Below the pieces are notes generated by a model, which was not told the origin of the DNA, did no database searches, and saw nothing but the letters and a program-made list of their open reading frames with translations. From the NCBI RefSeq assembly GCF_040802235.1, contig NC_133169.1, forward strand, positions 42,105,034-42,169,033: a stretch of DNA of 64,000 nucleotides. The letters are read 5' to 3'. Position numbers and translations under genes: made by a program. Position 1 is the stretch's first letter. The number at the start of each line of letters is the position of its first letter. Positions 11,076 through 22,920 of this stretch are shown in pieces. This DNA is from Manis javanica. Lineage: Eukaryota; Chordata; Mammalia; Pholidota; Manidae.

Positions 11076-11314
11076 TTTAACCACTGGCATTTTTTTCCCT
11101 CTTAGTTTATTTAATAATTAACCTGGTCTCTGGAGGAATTTTCATATGTCCATGTATATGTATCAGAAAGTTCCCTATTAGATTACCAAATGAGAGAGCT
11201 GCAGAATTGCTGTCTTCTAGCCTCCTTTTTGGAGAATATTCCCTGGCATGGGAGCAGTGATCTGCTGCCCATGTGCCACATGGTGCGCCAGGTCAGGCAT
11301 CAGCTTTACTTGCA

Positions 11315-11381
11315 GGATACTCACCCCCACTTTGGCTACCCTTATCTAGGATACTCATCCCCCTTTAGCTACCCTTATCTA
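11315..11381 (+). repeat. Two-unit 33/34-bp tandem duplication
   Basis: Unit one is 11315-11348 and unit two is 11349-11381. Both start ggatactca and end cttatcta, with a few differences between. It lies in otherwise unannotated DNA. Confidence 0.8.
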
Positions 11382-12164
11382 GGAAATCCCAGTATTGCCC
11401 AGTTGCCCATCCACACTTTGGACATTGTGAAAATGCTGTTAGTATTCATCCTTAACATATATTAATGTATTGATTTTTCAGTAAAATATTTGAATTTTCT
11501 ATTTAATGCAAATATAATTAAAGGAATATTTCATTTTCCCTTTAAAAATTACACATTACTAATGCTTTTAAAGACTGATTTGTTAAAAAAAAATTTCCTT
11601 TTGTTCAGTTTATTGGGAAAATTTCCAACAGTGATCTTTTATATAACAGTGCCCAGTTCAAACACAAGAGCCTGACCACCAAGGCGGTTCACAAGCAGCC
11701 CTTCCATCCTTAACACATATTTGCATGTTACATATAGGTTTTTACACTGATATTGAAAAGTAAAGTAGGATCTGCTATAAGTTCCCTTTAATTTTTATCA
11801 GAAGCATTGAGATTTTTTAAAAAGATAACGTTAATATGTACACTACCTTTGAAAACTTTGGTGTTGTCAATAAAGTGCTAGTATTTGTGAAATTTTTAGT
11901 CCCCATTTAGAGATAATATTTCCTATGTTTCCTGGGAAATTGTGGCATAATTAAGAATATTCAAAGTTTAAAAAGTGATTGAGACCCACGCCCTGCCCCC
12001 TTTCCTGCCCACGTGCAGGAGGGAGAGGAATGGAGTGGGGAGGAGATCAACATGCAGGAACCCAGCTCACCTGGCCTTGGATATCTGCTCCATGAACATG
12101 GGTCCACTTTGTGTTGGGAAAAGGAATTTCTTAAAGCCAGAAGATGCTAAGAGAGGTGTGTGAC
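11382..12164. other. Unannotated AT-rich stretch
   Basis: No gene is recognised. An AATAAA lies at about 11869 and T-rich runs occur near 11585. A short GC-richer patch at 11975-12100 has no coding signature I trust. Confidence 0.4.
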
Positions 12165-12890
12165 AACTGAAAACACAGCAATATTTGCATAATAGGGATC
12201 CCAGAAGAAGAGAGAGACAAAAGTTCAGAAAGTCTCTTGGAAGAAATATAGGTGGAAAATTTCACAATCTGTGGAAAGAAATAGACATCTAGGTTCCCAA
12301 GTACAGAGAACTAACAAAATGAATCACAGGAAGACAACACCAAGACATAATGATTAAGATGGCAAAGATTAAAGATAAAGAGAGAATCTTAAAAGCAACA
12401 AGAGAGAGGCACACAGTTACCTATACGGAAACTCCCTAAATGTATCAGCTGAGTTTTCAGCAGAAACTGTACAGGCCAGAAGTGAGTGGCATGAAATATT
12501 GAAGGTACTGAATGGAAAGAAACTACAACCAGTAATTCTCTGCCCAGAAAGTTTATCATTCAAAACTGAAGGATGGATTATAAATTTCCCAGATAAAGGA
12601 AGATGGAAAAAATTCAGCACCACTAAACCTACCTTACAAAATATGATAGAGGTATTCTTTTAGATAGAAATGTTTTTAAGTCCAAATATTTTTCATCAGG
12701 GGACCAAAACCTAGAGTAAAGACAGTAGACCAATTGTTTTCAAAGCAAGTTTGAAGTTAAGGAAACAGTAGTAAAATAAACTGTACACAAAATTAGTCAA
12801 GGGATACCCCAGAGATGTAGATTACATCATCTTATAAATAAAGTGTGGAGGAAGAAGCATAAAAAAATGTTAATTAAGAATGTGACTCAA
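12165..12890 (+). mobile_element. Old L1 fragment with ORF1 C-terminal remnant
   Basis: About 12180-12650 parallels the ORF1 C-terminal half: 'gggatcccagaagaagag' (IPEE motif), 'aagacataatgattaagatg' and 'acaggccagaagtgagtgg', which match the RRM/CTD order seen at 3110-3480. The frame is broken throughout. The ORF1-ORF2 spacer-like sequence continues to about 12890. Confidence 0.75.
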
Positions 12891-13003
12891 AGTCACATCA
12901 GTAGTCTCCATTTGACTTCTTTCACTTCGTGTTATGTCCACTAGATGTATTCACAGTGTTGCATTGACAAGATTTCATTATTGCGTATGGCTGAGTAATA
13001 TTC

Positions 13004-13008
<5 letters not shown>

Positions 13009-13053
<45 letters not shown>
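13009..13053 (+). repeat. (TG)n microsatellite
   Basis: About 22 uninterrupted TG repeats inside the antisense L1 segment, just after the 'attccatttt' site. TG/CA tracts often expand at this L1 position. The Val/Cys-rich frame across it is spurious. Confidence 0.97.
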
Positions 13054-13056
<3 letters not shown>

Positions 13057-13304
13057 ACATATTTTTGTATCCATTCATTTATAGATAGAAACTTAGGCTA
13101 TTTTAATAATGCTAAAATAAATACAAGATTTCATATATATTTTTGAATCATGAGTTTTGTTTTCTTTGGTTATATTCCTGAAAGAGCAGTTGCTGGGTTG
13201 TATGGTATTTATATTTTAAGCTTTTTAAGGAAACTCCATTCTGTGTTCCAAAGCAGTTACACCAATTTACATTCCTTTTGGCAGTGTAGGAGGCTTACCT
13301 CTTC

Positions 13305-13596
13305 TCCACATCCTTAACAACACATTATTTATTGTCTTTTGGGTAGTGGCCTTTCAAACTGCTGTGAGGTGATAGCTCATTGTACTTTTGATCATCTCTA
13401 ATGATTAGCTTCATAGAGGATCTTTTCATGTGCCTGATGGCCATCTGTATTCCACATCCTTAACAACACATTATTTATTGTCTTTTGGGTAGTGGCCTTT
13501 CAAACTGCTGTGAGGTGATAGCTCATTGTACTTTTGATCATCTCTAATGATTAGCTTCATAGAGGATCTTTTCATGTGCCTGGTGGCCATCTGTAT
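13305..13596 (+). repeat. 146-bp tandem duplication within the old L1
   Basis: Copy A is 13305-13450 and copy B is 13451-13596. They start tccacatcctt and end ccatctgtat. By eye they differ at a single base (gatggcc versus ggtggcc), so the duplication is much younger than the L1 it lies in. Confidence 0.9.
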
Positions 13597-13959
13597 TTCT
13601 TCTTAAAATATTTCTGTTTAGGTCGTCAGCCATTTGCAACAACATGGATAGACCTAGAGGGTATTGTAAGTGAAATAAGTCAGGCAGAAAAAGACAAATA
13701 TCATATGATTTCAGTTGTTTCTGGAATCCAAAAACAAAACAAAACAAAATGAACAAAACAGCAGTATACTCAGAGACAGAGAAGTGACTACTGATAACAA
13801 TTGGTGAAGGGTTGGAGTGGTTGGGTGGGCTAATAGGGGGATGAAGGGACACAAAACCTCAATCAGAAGTTGCTTCCATATACCAAATGTTGTTGGAAGA
13901 TATCATAAAACTTACTAAATGAAAAGGCATGCCATGTTCCTGGACTACCAGAAACAATA

Positions 13960-15650
13960 AAGATATAATTTCTTACCCTATTGATCCATTCCTTTATTAA
14001 AATTCCAGCCAAATCCCTGTTGATGTATGTACATCTTGGCAAACTGAATGTAAATCTTATGTGTGCTGGGCAACTAAAATGTAATAGACAAAGTAACTTT
14101 GAAAAATAATGTACTTGGTTGCATATTCTATTCATTTTCAAGACTTTTGCTGAGGCTAACGTAATTAAGACTCTCTGGTGGTTAGGGATGTATAGACAAA
14201 CACGTCGATGCACAAATACATAGAGTCCAGAAATGGACTCACGCATGTGTGGCATTTGTTTTTTGAAAAACATATATATATATAAATCAATTCAATGGAC
14301 GCTAGTTAGTCTTCTGAAAATTGTCATTAGAACGTATGGACATCCACATGCAAAAATGGAATTGTTACTTGGCACTCAGATTTCATGAACAAATTAAAAA
14401 GAAACCATAAAATTATGAAACCTTTAGAAAAAAGCACAATAAAATATAAAAACATGATTACACAAACTGCTTAACAGGATACAAATGCAAAATCCATAAA
14501 AGGGGAAAAAGTGCTTCATCAACATTGAGAAATAAATGATCTAATGACACTAAAAGTTACAAAGTATGTAAGCAGAACTTCATTAAAATTTGTAATTTCT
14601 ACTCCCACAAAAGACAGTGTCATGGTAATGATAAGGCAGTCCATGAACTGGGAGAAAATATGTTGTAAAGACTTAGCTCACCAAAGCCTGTCCTCCGAAA
14701 ATAGAAGAAATTAAATTTGAAGAAAAAATAACCTAGTATAAAAAAGTCCAAAGACTTAGCACACTATAGCATAGAGAACATACAGTTGGTAAACAAGCAA
14801 ATGAAAAAATGCTGCACATCGTATGTCATTGGGAAAATGCAAATGGAAGCACTGAGATACCACTACCACCTGGTGGGAGAGATGAACCCAGAACACTGGC
14901 AGTGCCCAGTGCCAGCAAGGGTGTGGGGCTCACTCACTGGGGCAGAAACACAGGATGGCACAGCCGCCTTGGAAGGCAGTTCTACGGTTTCTCACAAAAT
15001 TGAACACACTGTTACCCTATGATATGACAACTATTCTTTGGAGCTGAAAACATCAACAAAAATCTGCCCACTGGTAATTATAGGAGCTTTATTCATCGTT
15101 GTCAAAGGGAATCAGCCAAGGTGCCTTTCATAAGTGAATAGTTAATACATTGATGTACATCCAGACATCAGAATATTACTCATGGTTGTAAAAAATGAGA
15201 TAGTAGGCCTTGAGATACAATGAAGAACCTTAGGCACATATTAGTAAGTGAAAGCAGTCAATGTGTAAAGGACACAACTTCTGTAATTTTAACTCCAAGA
15301 GATTCTAGGAAAAGCAGGATGAGAGAGACAGTGAAACACATGCAGCGGTTGCCATAGGCTGTGAGGGCACAGGGCTGAATAGGCACAGTTTACAGGCACT
15401 GAAATTACTACATATGATGCTACAATGATGCATATGCAGCTACAGTGATCTAGAATGTAAAAGCAGCGTTTTGCAGGATTATGTTTTTTCGACATAGGTT
15501 TGTCAAGAGGAACAAATGTGACACTCTGGTGAGGAGATGGTGGTAAAGGGGTGGTCTATGCCTGGATGGAGGTAAAGATTATTGGGATTCTCTGCAGTTC
15601 CCTTCAACTTTTTTGAGAAGCTGAAATGGCACTAAAATTTTAATTCAGTA
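13960..15650 (+). mobile_element. Degraded old L1, ORF2 C-terminal half and 3' UTR
   Basis: Diagnostic pieces in order: 'gtccagaaatggactcacg' (about 14225), 'tggacatccacatgcaaaaa' (about 14338), 'gtaaacaagcaaatgaaaaa' (about 14790), 'gaaaatgcaaatggaagcac' (about 14831) and 3' UTR-like sequence to about 15650. These follow the order of L1 ORF2 3' to the RT domain. Indels and stops are frequent. Confidence 0.62.
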
Positions 15651-15659
15651 AGAATATAA

Positions 15660-16540
15660 ATAATAAACAAATATCTGTGATAGATGGTAAGACAATGACA
15701 GCATATGTACAGTGGAAGAAAGGATTTGCAGATCACATTCTGACAATGGACTTGAGTTGAGAATATATGAATATCACTCAGTACTCAAAAAAATATAAAT
15801 GATAATTAAAAAGTGGACACTTAATTAGAGGATAAATGAATGGTAGATAAGCACATTAAAATATTCAATATCAAAAGATATTATAGAATTGCAAGTTTAA
15901 GATAACAGCATACTATGCCTAATACGAATACATTAAAAATGCCAAATGATGGGGGGGTCCTGCAGCACCTGGAAGTCCCCACCGTTCCTGGTGGCAATGT
16001 GAAATGGCACAGAGACTGAAAAAATTTGGTCAGTTTCTAATACTGTAAACATAGACTCACCATATGACCCAGAAATCACACCACTCTGTATCTGAGAGAA
16101 ATGAAGCCTAGTGTTTAAATCCAAATCATTAGGTGGTGGTTGTAGTCGATTTATTGAGAATCACCAAAATCAGGAGAAAATCCAAACATCCTCAGGGAAG
16201 ACTGGGTGAACACCTGTGAGATCCATAAACTGGAACACTACTTAAGGACGAAACTGAGCTGTGGGTACGCGCAGCCGCCTGGGGCCTCCCAAAGAATGAC
16301 CCTGAGGGAAACAAGCGGTGTCAGAAGGCTTTGACTCGGTGCACAGGACGTTCTCCAGATGGAAACCCTAAGGGATGAAGAGACGACGGGAGCTGCAGGG
16401 GGCCTGGTTGGGAGGGAGGGTGTAGGGGTGACGGACTAGCAGAGGGGGCTGGGGGATGGTTGTGCATTCTTAAAGCAGTGGCAGTCATAAGAGTCTAAAG
16501 AAGTTAAAAAAAATTTCAGATACCTAAAGAATACAACAGT
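15660..16540 (+). mobile_element. Second degraded old L1 3' fragment
   Basis: The order of L1-like pieces restarts here: 'atatcactcagtactcaa', the 'cctggtggcaatgtgaaatgg' type C-terminal ORF2 box near 15990, 'accatatgacccagaaatc' near 16060, then a G-rich 3' UTR-like stretch at 16390-16460. It is older and more diverged than the composite copies. Confidence 0.58.
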
Positions 16541-17440
16541 TGCTAATTTTATGGTAATGTTAATTAGAAAAAAATAAACCAGTGAGGAGAATTCAATGAG
16601 CAATAATTCTATGGCCTTTTAAATGTATTTTTATTTCAAGAATAATTTCAATTATGTAAATAATAATTATTTTTATACTGAAATTGTTACCATAGTGCTC
16701 CATTCTTCAAGGGAGTCGTCTGGAGAGCTGGTCCACCTACCAAAGGGTGAATGGATAATCAAAAGTTAGGATCTATTCCTGAATATTAAAATATTAAATT
16801 GTAGACACATGAAGCTTATTAATTTGACAATAAGGAAATATTTAACAATCTCAAAATAGGAATGTAGAGGTCAGTTACCTACCTTGTTTATAATTATGAC
16901 ATAGAATATGCACACGTCATATTTCTCTACATCTCATTCACTTAAACGTTATCAGGCCGATCCAGCCAGATAAGAGGGAAACTGGAAAATGTACCCATTA
17001 GTAAGTAAGTATTGTTTGCTGAAGATATCTAGATGGGGGGCTCCATCTCTCCACCCCGTATAAATCATTAAGAACAGAGTAAATATTAGGCGTCAACTCA
17101 TAATTTGCCAAATAATAAATGAAAAGTCAGACTAAAGGTGGTTTTTATGGTGTTATATAAGCCCAATATTAGTTGAACACTTCAGCCTTCATACCATTTA
17201 TAAAGATATATATAATCTTTTGTTACTTTTTTACATATACGTAAACTAGTAAGAACTCATAATATATGCAACTCTTGACACTGTTTGTTGTTCAAGGATC
17301 TCTCTCAAATAAGAACCATATACCCAGGTCCCCCTGCCACCTGAGTGGGCCCAGATCATTCAAGCCTTTTAAGTATACAGTAAATGGAAATTTTTGAAAC
17401 TGCTTTCACAAAACATTCTTCCAAGTGGCTCAACAGCTCA
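16541..17440. other. AT-rich stretch, nothing recognised
   Basis: No ORF, RNA gene or repeat family was identified. A short GC-richer patch near 16950-17070 is unassigned. Confidence 0.4.
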
Positions 17441-17960
17441 CATTCTGTGGGGCAGTTGGGGATCCTACGGCCAGAATCCTCACTGAACTTAAACCACGTG
17501 ATGATGTAACTGGCCTGTTGCTAGGCTAACGCTTCCATGCCTGCAGGCAATGAGCTATTACTGCGCTATAGAGAGAGCTCTGCGCAGTGCTCCGGGCGGA
17601 GACTGGGGGCCAGTGCTCGGCCTACCGCCGGGAGAACCCGCTTGGAAACAAATCCTTTCACCCGAACAACGTTTGCTGTCATTTTCTTTGGTCCCATTGA
17701 ATCCACAGCAAACGGGCCCGGGGCTGAAACCCATTGGCAAGACGATTCCCTTCCCTCTTCCCAGGCGCCTGGACCCTGGCGCGGGGACCGGGCTGCTGTC
17801 CGCTGAGTGCGCGTGGTTGGCGCTGCGGAGAGTGGGCGTGGGGCGGGTGGAGCTGCCCCACGCCTGATGCCTGCGAGTGAGAGCCGCGTGCCTAGAGTGC
17901 TGAAGGGAAAGCAGGGGGCCCAGGTGCTTGGTAATGTGTGAAGGTGGCGTTTCACCCATT
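17440..17960. promoter_or_regulatory. Isolated CpG-rich island, putative promoter
   Basis: In AT-rich surroundings this segment is GC-rich, with many CpGs from about 17560 to 17880 (gccgggagaacccg, gcgcggggaccggg, gggcgtggggcggg). Just upstream are an E-box CACGTG at 17495-17500, TGATGTAA at 17502-17509 (CRE/AP-1-like) and an imperfect inverted repeat gttgctaggctaac at 17517-17530 that resembles an RFX X-box. A GGGCGG-like Sp1 site is at about 17842. Open frames here run on both strands and look like GC-driven chance. I see no downstream gene, so it may be an lncRNA promoter, an orphan island or a relic. Confidence 0.45.
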
Positions 17961-20960
17961 GCTTTCATGTGGAAGAGGAAGAATAACTGAATTTGCTTAA
18001 ACAACACTTTTTGAGGGGTGTCTTTTTCCTGATCATTTTATCACAGGATGTTCACCTCTACAGACCAAAGACCTGGAAGGTGAAGAGAGCATAAAAAGCA
18101 GATTAAGTTGCAATCTTTTTCATAGATAAAAGCCATGTGAATCCTTAAATAGAAGACTAGAAATCTTCTAATGAATCAGCAACTTAAAAACATGAAAAGT
18201 GTCATAGATGCCCATATGGCTGAATTACCCCGGGTAAATGGAAACTGCGTTACCAAATGAAACATAGGGTAAAGTTAAGAATTTTACAATCATAATGAGA
18301 TTGAATAGGAACAAGGACCTCTATCATGAGACTTATTTTTCTCAATGTCATTTTTTATGTTCATGTTTGATTTACCTTGGAAAGTGATACAGTTACAGAA
18401 AAATGAGAATGGCATAATGAACACCTGTATATCTTTCCCCTGAACTCACTGAATGCACATACATTTTTAATTTATAGATGTCTTTCTTTTAATTCTTAAT
18501 CTAAATTTGTTTTACATTAAACCATTATTCTGAGATAAAACAATTTAGGAATTGTAGGTTGAAAATAATTTGAAATTGCACTCAATTCGAGCATGAAATC
18601 TTAAAACAACAAAAAAAACCTATTCATTTGGAGAGTCTTAACAATACTAACATGTGAATAATGCACACAGATTGTGCTACAGCTTAGTTATTTCGCATGA
18701 AAAATGCAAATTTATGCAAGTGGATAGTACAGCCATATAATGAGAGAGTTACTTTACTGATTATAGAACAATATTCATAATATTACTTTACTCTTTACTT
18801 TTGTCTTGCAATTCAATTATTGACCCATCTTGTTTATTCTTATCCTAAACAGTTACAGCATATTTCACTCTTCTATAATTTAGCTTTTTTTCAAGTTATA
18901 TTAAATTTAGTAAACATAAAATTAGTAAGTGCCTATTATTATTAAGTGCCCATTATTAGGTTGGTAGCAATTTATATTTGTGAAGACAAGAATATTCCCT
19001 ATAGAGTACTTACTATAATATTTTTCCTTAGAGAAAACAGGACATCATTTCAACTATAGAATAAGTTACAATATTCATACTGTATATGAGTAAGAAATTT
19101 TCTTTTCGTTTTGATGTTTCCTTTTCTTTGGCAAGATCATTTTGCATTCTCATTGTTTAGAGATTTTATTGGTACTGAGTACTCTCAGACTGAAAAGGTA
19201 TTGAAAATGAAAAATGAATTCTGGACTTATTAGTGTAAATAATTTGATATTTGTAAAGATAATATGGTGTAAAGATGTACACATTTGAAAAATTAGTTAA
19301 AATTGAATGCTAATCCAGTATGATGAAGGGTGTGGAATTTTAAATATTATACAGTATATGTGTAAATAATGCTTTCAATTATTTAATTTCATTGCTAGAA
19401 ATTTTGCATCCCCCTGTAGGTGTGTATCCAGATTCTCTGTATGCAGAATTCTGCTGTGTCAAATGAATTTTTCTGACTGAATGACCTGAATGTATGTTCA
19501 TTACAAGAATGGTCCATGACTCCTAATAGGCAATAAGGATGTGCCAAATCAAATGTCGAAGGACATTTTTGATTGCTTTAAAATCTTAGCTGTCAATCCA
19601 CTTAGTTAAAAAGGAAGGCTACTCACTTCTTCCTTATCTATATAGCCTCAATAAGACATATCCTCCTATTCATAAAGAAATTTTACTTGTAATTTTCCTT
19701 GATATTGACATAAAATTTTTATAATTATAAAGTAGTAATTATAAAATTTTAATTATCTTAAGATCTGAGATTTCTCAGTGATTATTTTTGCTTGAATAAC
19801 TAATTTTCTTTTTTGCCACATAGTAGATCCTTGACATAAATTATTTGATATAGAAGAGAGAACTTCATATGTGGTTTGTTTCATTTTAAACATAGGCACA
19901 AGGGTAAGTTATATACATAATAAGAAAGCTTGATTTCTGGATAATTTCCAAGAGAAAAATAATCTTAGCTTCACATCCCTTCCTCCAATTCTCATTATGT
20001 TTGGCTGTTTCCAAACAAAATGAAAAACAAAAAAACTTGATTTCAACTTGTGTTTTTCATATACTCATATTCTTATGTTTACACCAATTAATCTCACAGA
20101 GGAGGTGAGCTATTGCGCTTCCTAAGAATTTGTTGGAATCTTTAGTATATGTGCTATCAGTCTCTTGGGTTAATAACACGTTATAAAAGTTCTTCCTCTT
20201 CAATATGTTATCAAGAAAAGTATCATTCATCTTTCTAATGAGACACAAATTCTTAAGATTTCATTATGTTTGATTTTAAAGAAGGGCATTGTTAATATGA
20301 ATACAAGTTTTCTTTCCAAGTGAACAAACTCTACATGCTAGAAGTTTGATTTAAAATGTGAACAATGAAGTAATAAATATTTGGACATTTTATTGTGATT
20401 TAAGGGATGCATATTGGTTAAGGAAACTGATGTAGAACTAGGTTACATATTTATCAGGCAGTTTTGACTTATTTGCCATAATCCATATTAAAACCAAGAG
20501 TGAAATTAATAAGTGTGAGTTTAAAGGAAAATGAGCATTTCATATAGAACTTAATATTTAATGTCAAAAGGTTTAATTTTTCTTGTTTTAGAAAGTACCT
20601 TTTAAACTTTCATAAATTTACTGCAACATTTTCCAAAATTAATATGTAAAGATGCAGAAAAGTGAAATTGTACAGCTCCGTAGAACCTAGAAATTTGAGA
20701 ATTTGTAAACTGACCAGGTAGATGTTGTTTCAAACATTTTAATTCATTCACTAGACACCAGCTTTCATAGTGATATCCAAGCAATTTGTGGTTAATATAG
20801 TGATTTTCTTTCTTAAATTTCATGATTAAATATCAAGAAAAAAATTTTTATTTTCCTCCCAAGCATGAAACAGACCTGGTCCTGCTTGCAGAAAGAATAA
20901 AATCATCCCCAAGGTAATATCAAAGATTCTTATTTAATAATACATGGGAAAGGAATGTGA
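17961..20960. other. Long AT-rich gene-free stretch
   Basis: About 3 kb with no coding pattern and no repeat family I recognise. A possible small exon at about 18051-18080 is flanked by 'tttatcacag' and 'gtgaag', which resemble splice sites, but there is no other support for it. Confidence 0.4.
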
Positions 20961-21205
20961 GAATGTGGGCAAAGTTGGGGCAGGAGATAATTGCTGACTT
21001 CCAACTATAAAATAAATTCATCACAGGGATGAAAGAATGGCAAAAGGAATGCAGTCAATAATACTTAGTAATATTTGGTGACAAATGGTAATGATACTTA
21101 CTGTGATGAGCATTTAGTGACATATGTAAATATCGAACCACTATGTTGTAGACCTGAAACCAATATAATAATGCCCCTCATACATTTCAGTTTAAAGAAA
21201 CTGTA
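20961..21205 (+). mobile_element. Old L1 3' end
   Basis: The text around 'gctgacttccaactataaa', 'ggtgacaaatggtaatgat' and 'cactatgttgtagacctgaa' matches the stereotyped 3' terminus of older mammalian L1s (compare 9745-9953). It is 5'-truncated. Confidence 0.7.
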
Positions 21206-21884
21206 AGGAACAATAGTTCTTGAATAGATGTTCTAGAGCTTAATTGTTTGGTGAAGTATAAATAAAATACTAAACTTGAAAACAGTTTGCTAATGAATAA
21301 TTTCTGCTGTTTTTATTAAAAACAATCAAAAATTAATATAAAGAATTACTACATGGAAAAACTTGTGATAGAAAATAATTTCATTCCATATGTTTAAACA
21401 AATCATTACATATAATTACATTATTCATACTATGCATTTTATCTGAGGAAAGATATCATTAGCAATTTCCATTAGGCAAAAGTAAATACAGAGGGGGAGC
21501 CATTGAAAATTACTTTAAAATTTTATTTTTTATCACATATCCCCTTTCTATTATACACATTTGATATTAAAAAACAAATATAGTTTTCAAAGTGAAGAGG
21601 TAATCCACAAAAATATTGACTTAGACTTTCAGTTAAAGTGATTTTAAGAAGTACTCTTGAACTTCACGATTATGAGGATCATTAAAGTACATCAAATGCA
21701 ATTCAAAAATTAAAAGTTATGGCCAACAGCTTCAATCATATATACCATTGAAACTCCTTTATTTCCTTAAGTAATTAGACACATGATCAAATGTTTTTTT
21801 TAAGTAAAATATGAATTAAATATAATATGAATATATTGGTTTCTAGTTTGGGATACCTTTAGACACTATCAACAAAGTTGTATC
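21206..21884. other. AT-rich stretch, nothing recognised
   Basis: No gene or repeat was identified between two L1 3' ends of opposite orientation. Confidence 0.4.
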
Positions 21885-22240
21885 CTTCCTTTTTTTAATA
21901 TGATTTTGAAGTACAGTTGATGTGATATTGTATTGCTCTCAGATGAACAACACAGTGATTTGACCACTCTATGTATTACTGATACTCACCCCTTTAAGTG
22001 TAGTTACCATCTGCCACCAAAGACATAACAATATTTTTATTTATATTCACCATGCTATACAGTCATCCCTGTGACTAATTCGGTGTATGATTTGAAGTTT
22101 GCACCTCTTTACCCTTTCGCCCATTTCTCCTACCCTCCCCACTCCACATGGTAACCAGCAACCTTTTCTGTGTGTTTTTTGAGTCTTTTTCTGCTTTGCT
22201 TGTTTGTTCTTTGGTTTTGTTTATATTTTATAGACACATT
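21885..22240 (-). mobile_element. Old L1 3' end (antisense)
   Basis: Read on the plus strand, 'gaagtacagttgatgtgat', 'cagatgaacaacacagtg' and 'tttgaagtttgcacctcttt' are the reverse complement of an old L1 3' end. It is 5'-truncated. Confidence 0.7.
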
Positions 22241-22640
22241 TTGTTTATTAAAGTATAATAATTGTGGAAAATGACTTAAATTTCATACTTAACTGGATAT
22301 GATTCAGATTCTATAAGAACATTTCCATATGTATTGTTACCAATACTTACACTTTGTCTAAGAAAGAGCCACATCATTCATTCCTTCACACAAAACTTAT
22401 TTAGATAATTTTTATTTTATTATGTGTTTGCTAGTTTTTAACAATTATTAAAATTACCCACCATGCAAAATACATGGCTTCTACCCTTAAGAAATACACA
22501 ATTGAGATAGAGATAGTGCATAACACTGTGCCCATTGAGATAATACAAAGCAAAGCAAGGAAATGCCCAATAGGTGTGACAAACACACAGGAAGCTACCA
22601 CTGAATTGTGAAACCCAAACACTGGTGAAGGGTTCATGAT
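22241..22640. other. AT-rich sequence before the OR duplication
   Basis: No gene is seen. Homology to the inverted partner near 31200 starts at about 22640. Confidence 0.35.
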
Positions 22641-22866
22641 GGTTTTTACTGAGGAGATGAATTTTTACACAAACTCCTTAGGGTCTCAGAGAGCTATGTC
22701 CTGAAATGGATTGGAAGATGAAAATTTCAAGAAACAAACTGCTGTAGGAGATATTTTAAACAGTAGTTCTAAAAACTGAAGTCTCTAATTAGAATAGAGC
22801 TAATGATTCATATCAACTACACACCAGTTTTCTGAATTTCATTACTGGGTTCCTTGGCTTTTTAAT

Positions 22867-22897
22867 CTAACTCATTTGTTGGCTTCCTTCCCTCCAG
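22867..22897 (+). promoter_or_regulatory. Splice acceptor of a probable upstream 5' UTR intron
   Basis: A branch-point-like ctaac (22867-22871) lies 26 nt before a pyrimidine-rich run ending ccctccag (AG at 22896-22897), 23 nt upstream of the preferred ATG. Many OR genes have an intron-less CDS with an acceptor just before the start. The pseudogene keeps the same tract. Confidence 0.65.
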
Positions 22898-22920
22898 AAA
22901 GACTCCCGTGGAGAGAGCGG

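Larger units (their letters stand above)
12900..13875. mobile_element. Old L1 3' fragment with twin-priming inversion
   Basis: About 12900-13635 is antisense L1 ORF2 3' sequence: it contains 'atggctgagtaatattcca' and 'ctgctgtgaggtgatagctc', the reverse of the sense text at about 7100-7480. About 13640-13860 is sense L1, with 'acatggatagacctagaggg' and 'aaataagtcaggcagaaaa', equivalent to 7515-7700. The two parts are neighbours in the parent L1 but inverted here. That is the hallmark of twin priming during target-primed reverse transcription. Confidence 0.72.

Noticed and set aside
11315-11381. Start of a CRISPR-like or satellite array
   Set aside because: Only two units, no spacers, eukaryotic context.
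12934-13146. Cysteine/valine-rich small protein
   Set aside because: Translation of the (TG)n microsatellite.
17537-18007. Overlapping frames of 89-149 codons on both strands of the CpG island
   Set aside because: They overlap on both strands with no domain or conserved motif. The CpG-rich composition explains them.
22876-22920. Upstream ATG as the OR start
   Set aside because: It lies before a strong splice acceptor (AG at 22896-22897), and OR proteins normally begin a few residues before the N-glycosylation site, as the ATG at 22921 does.
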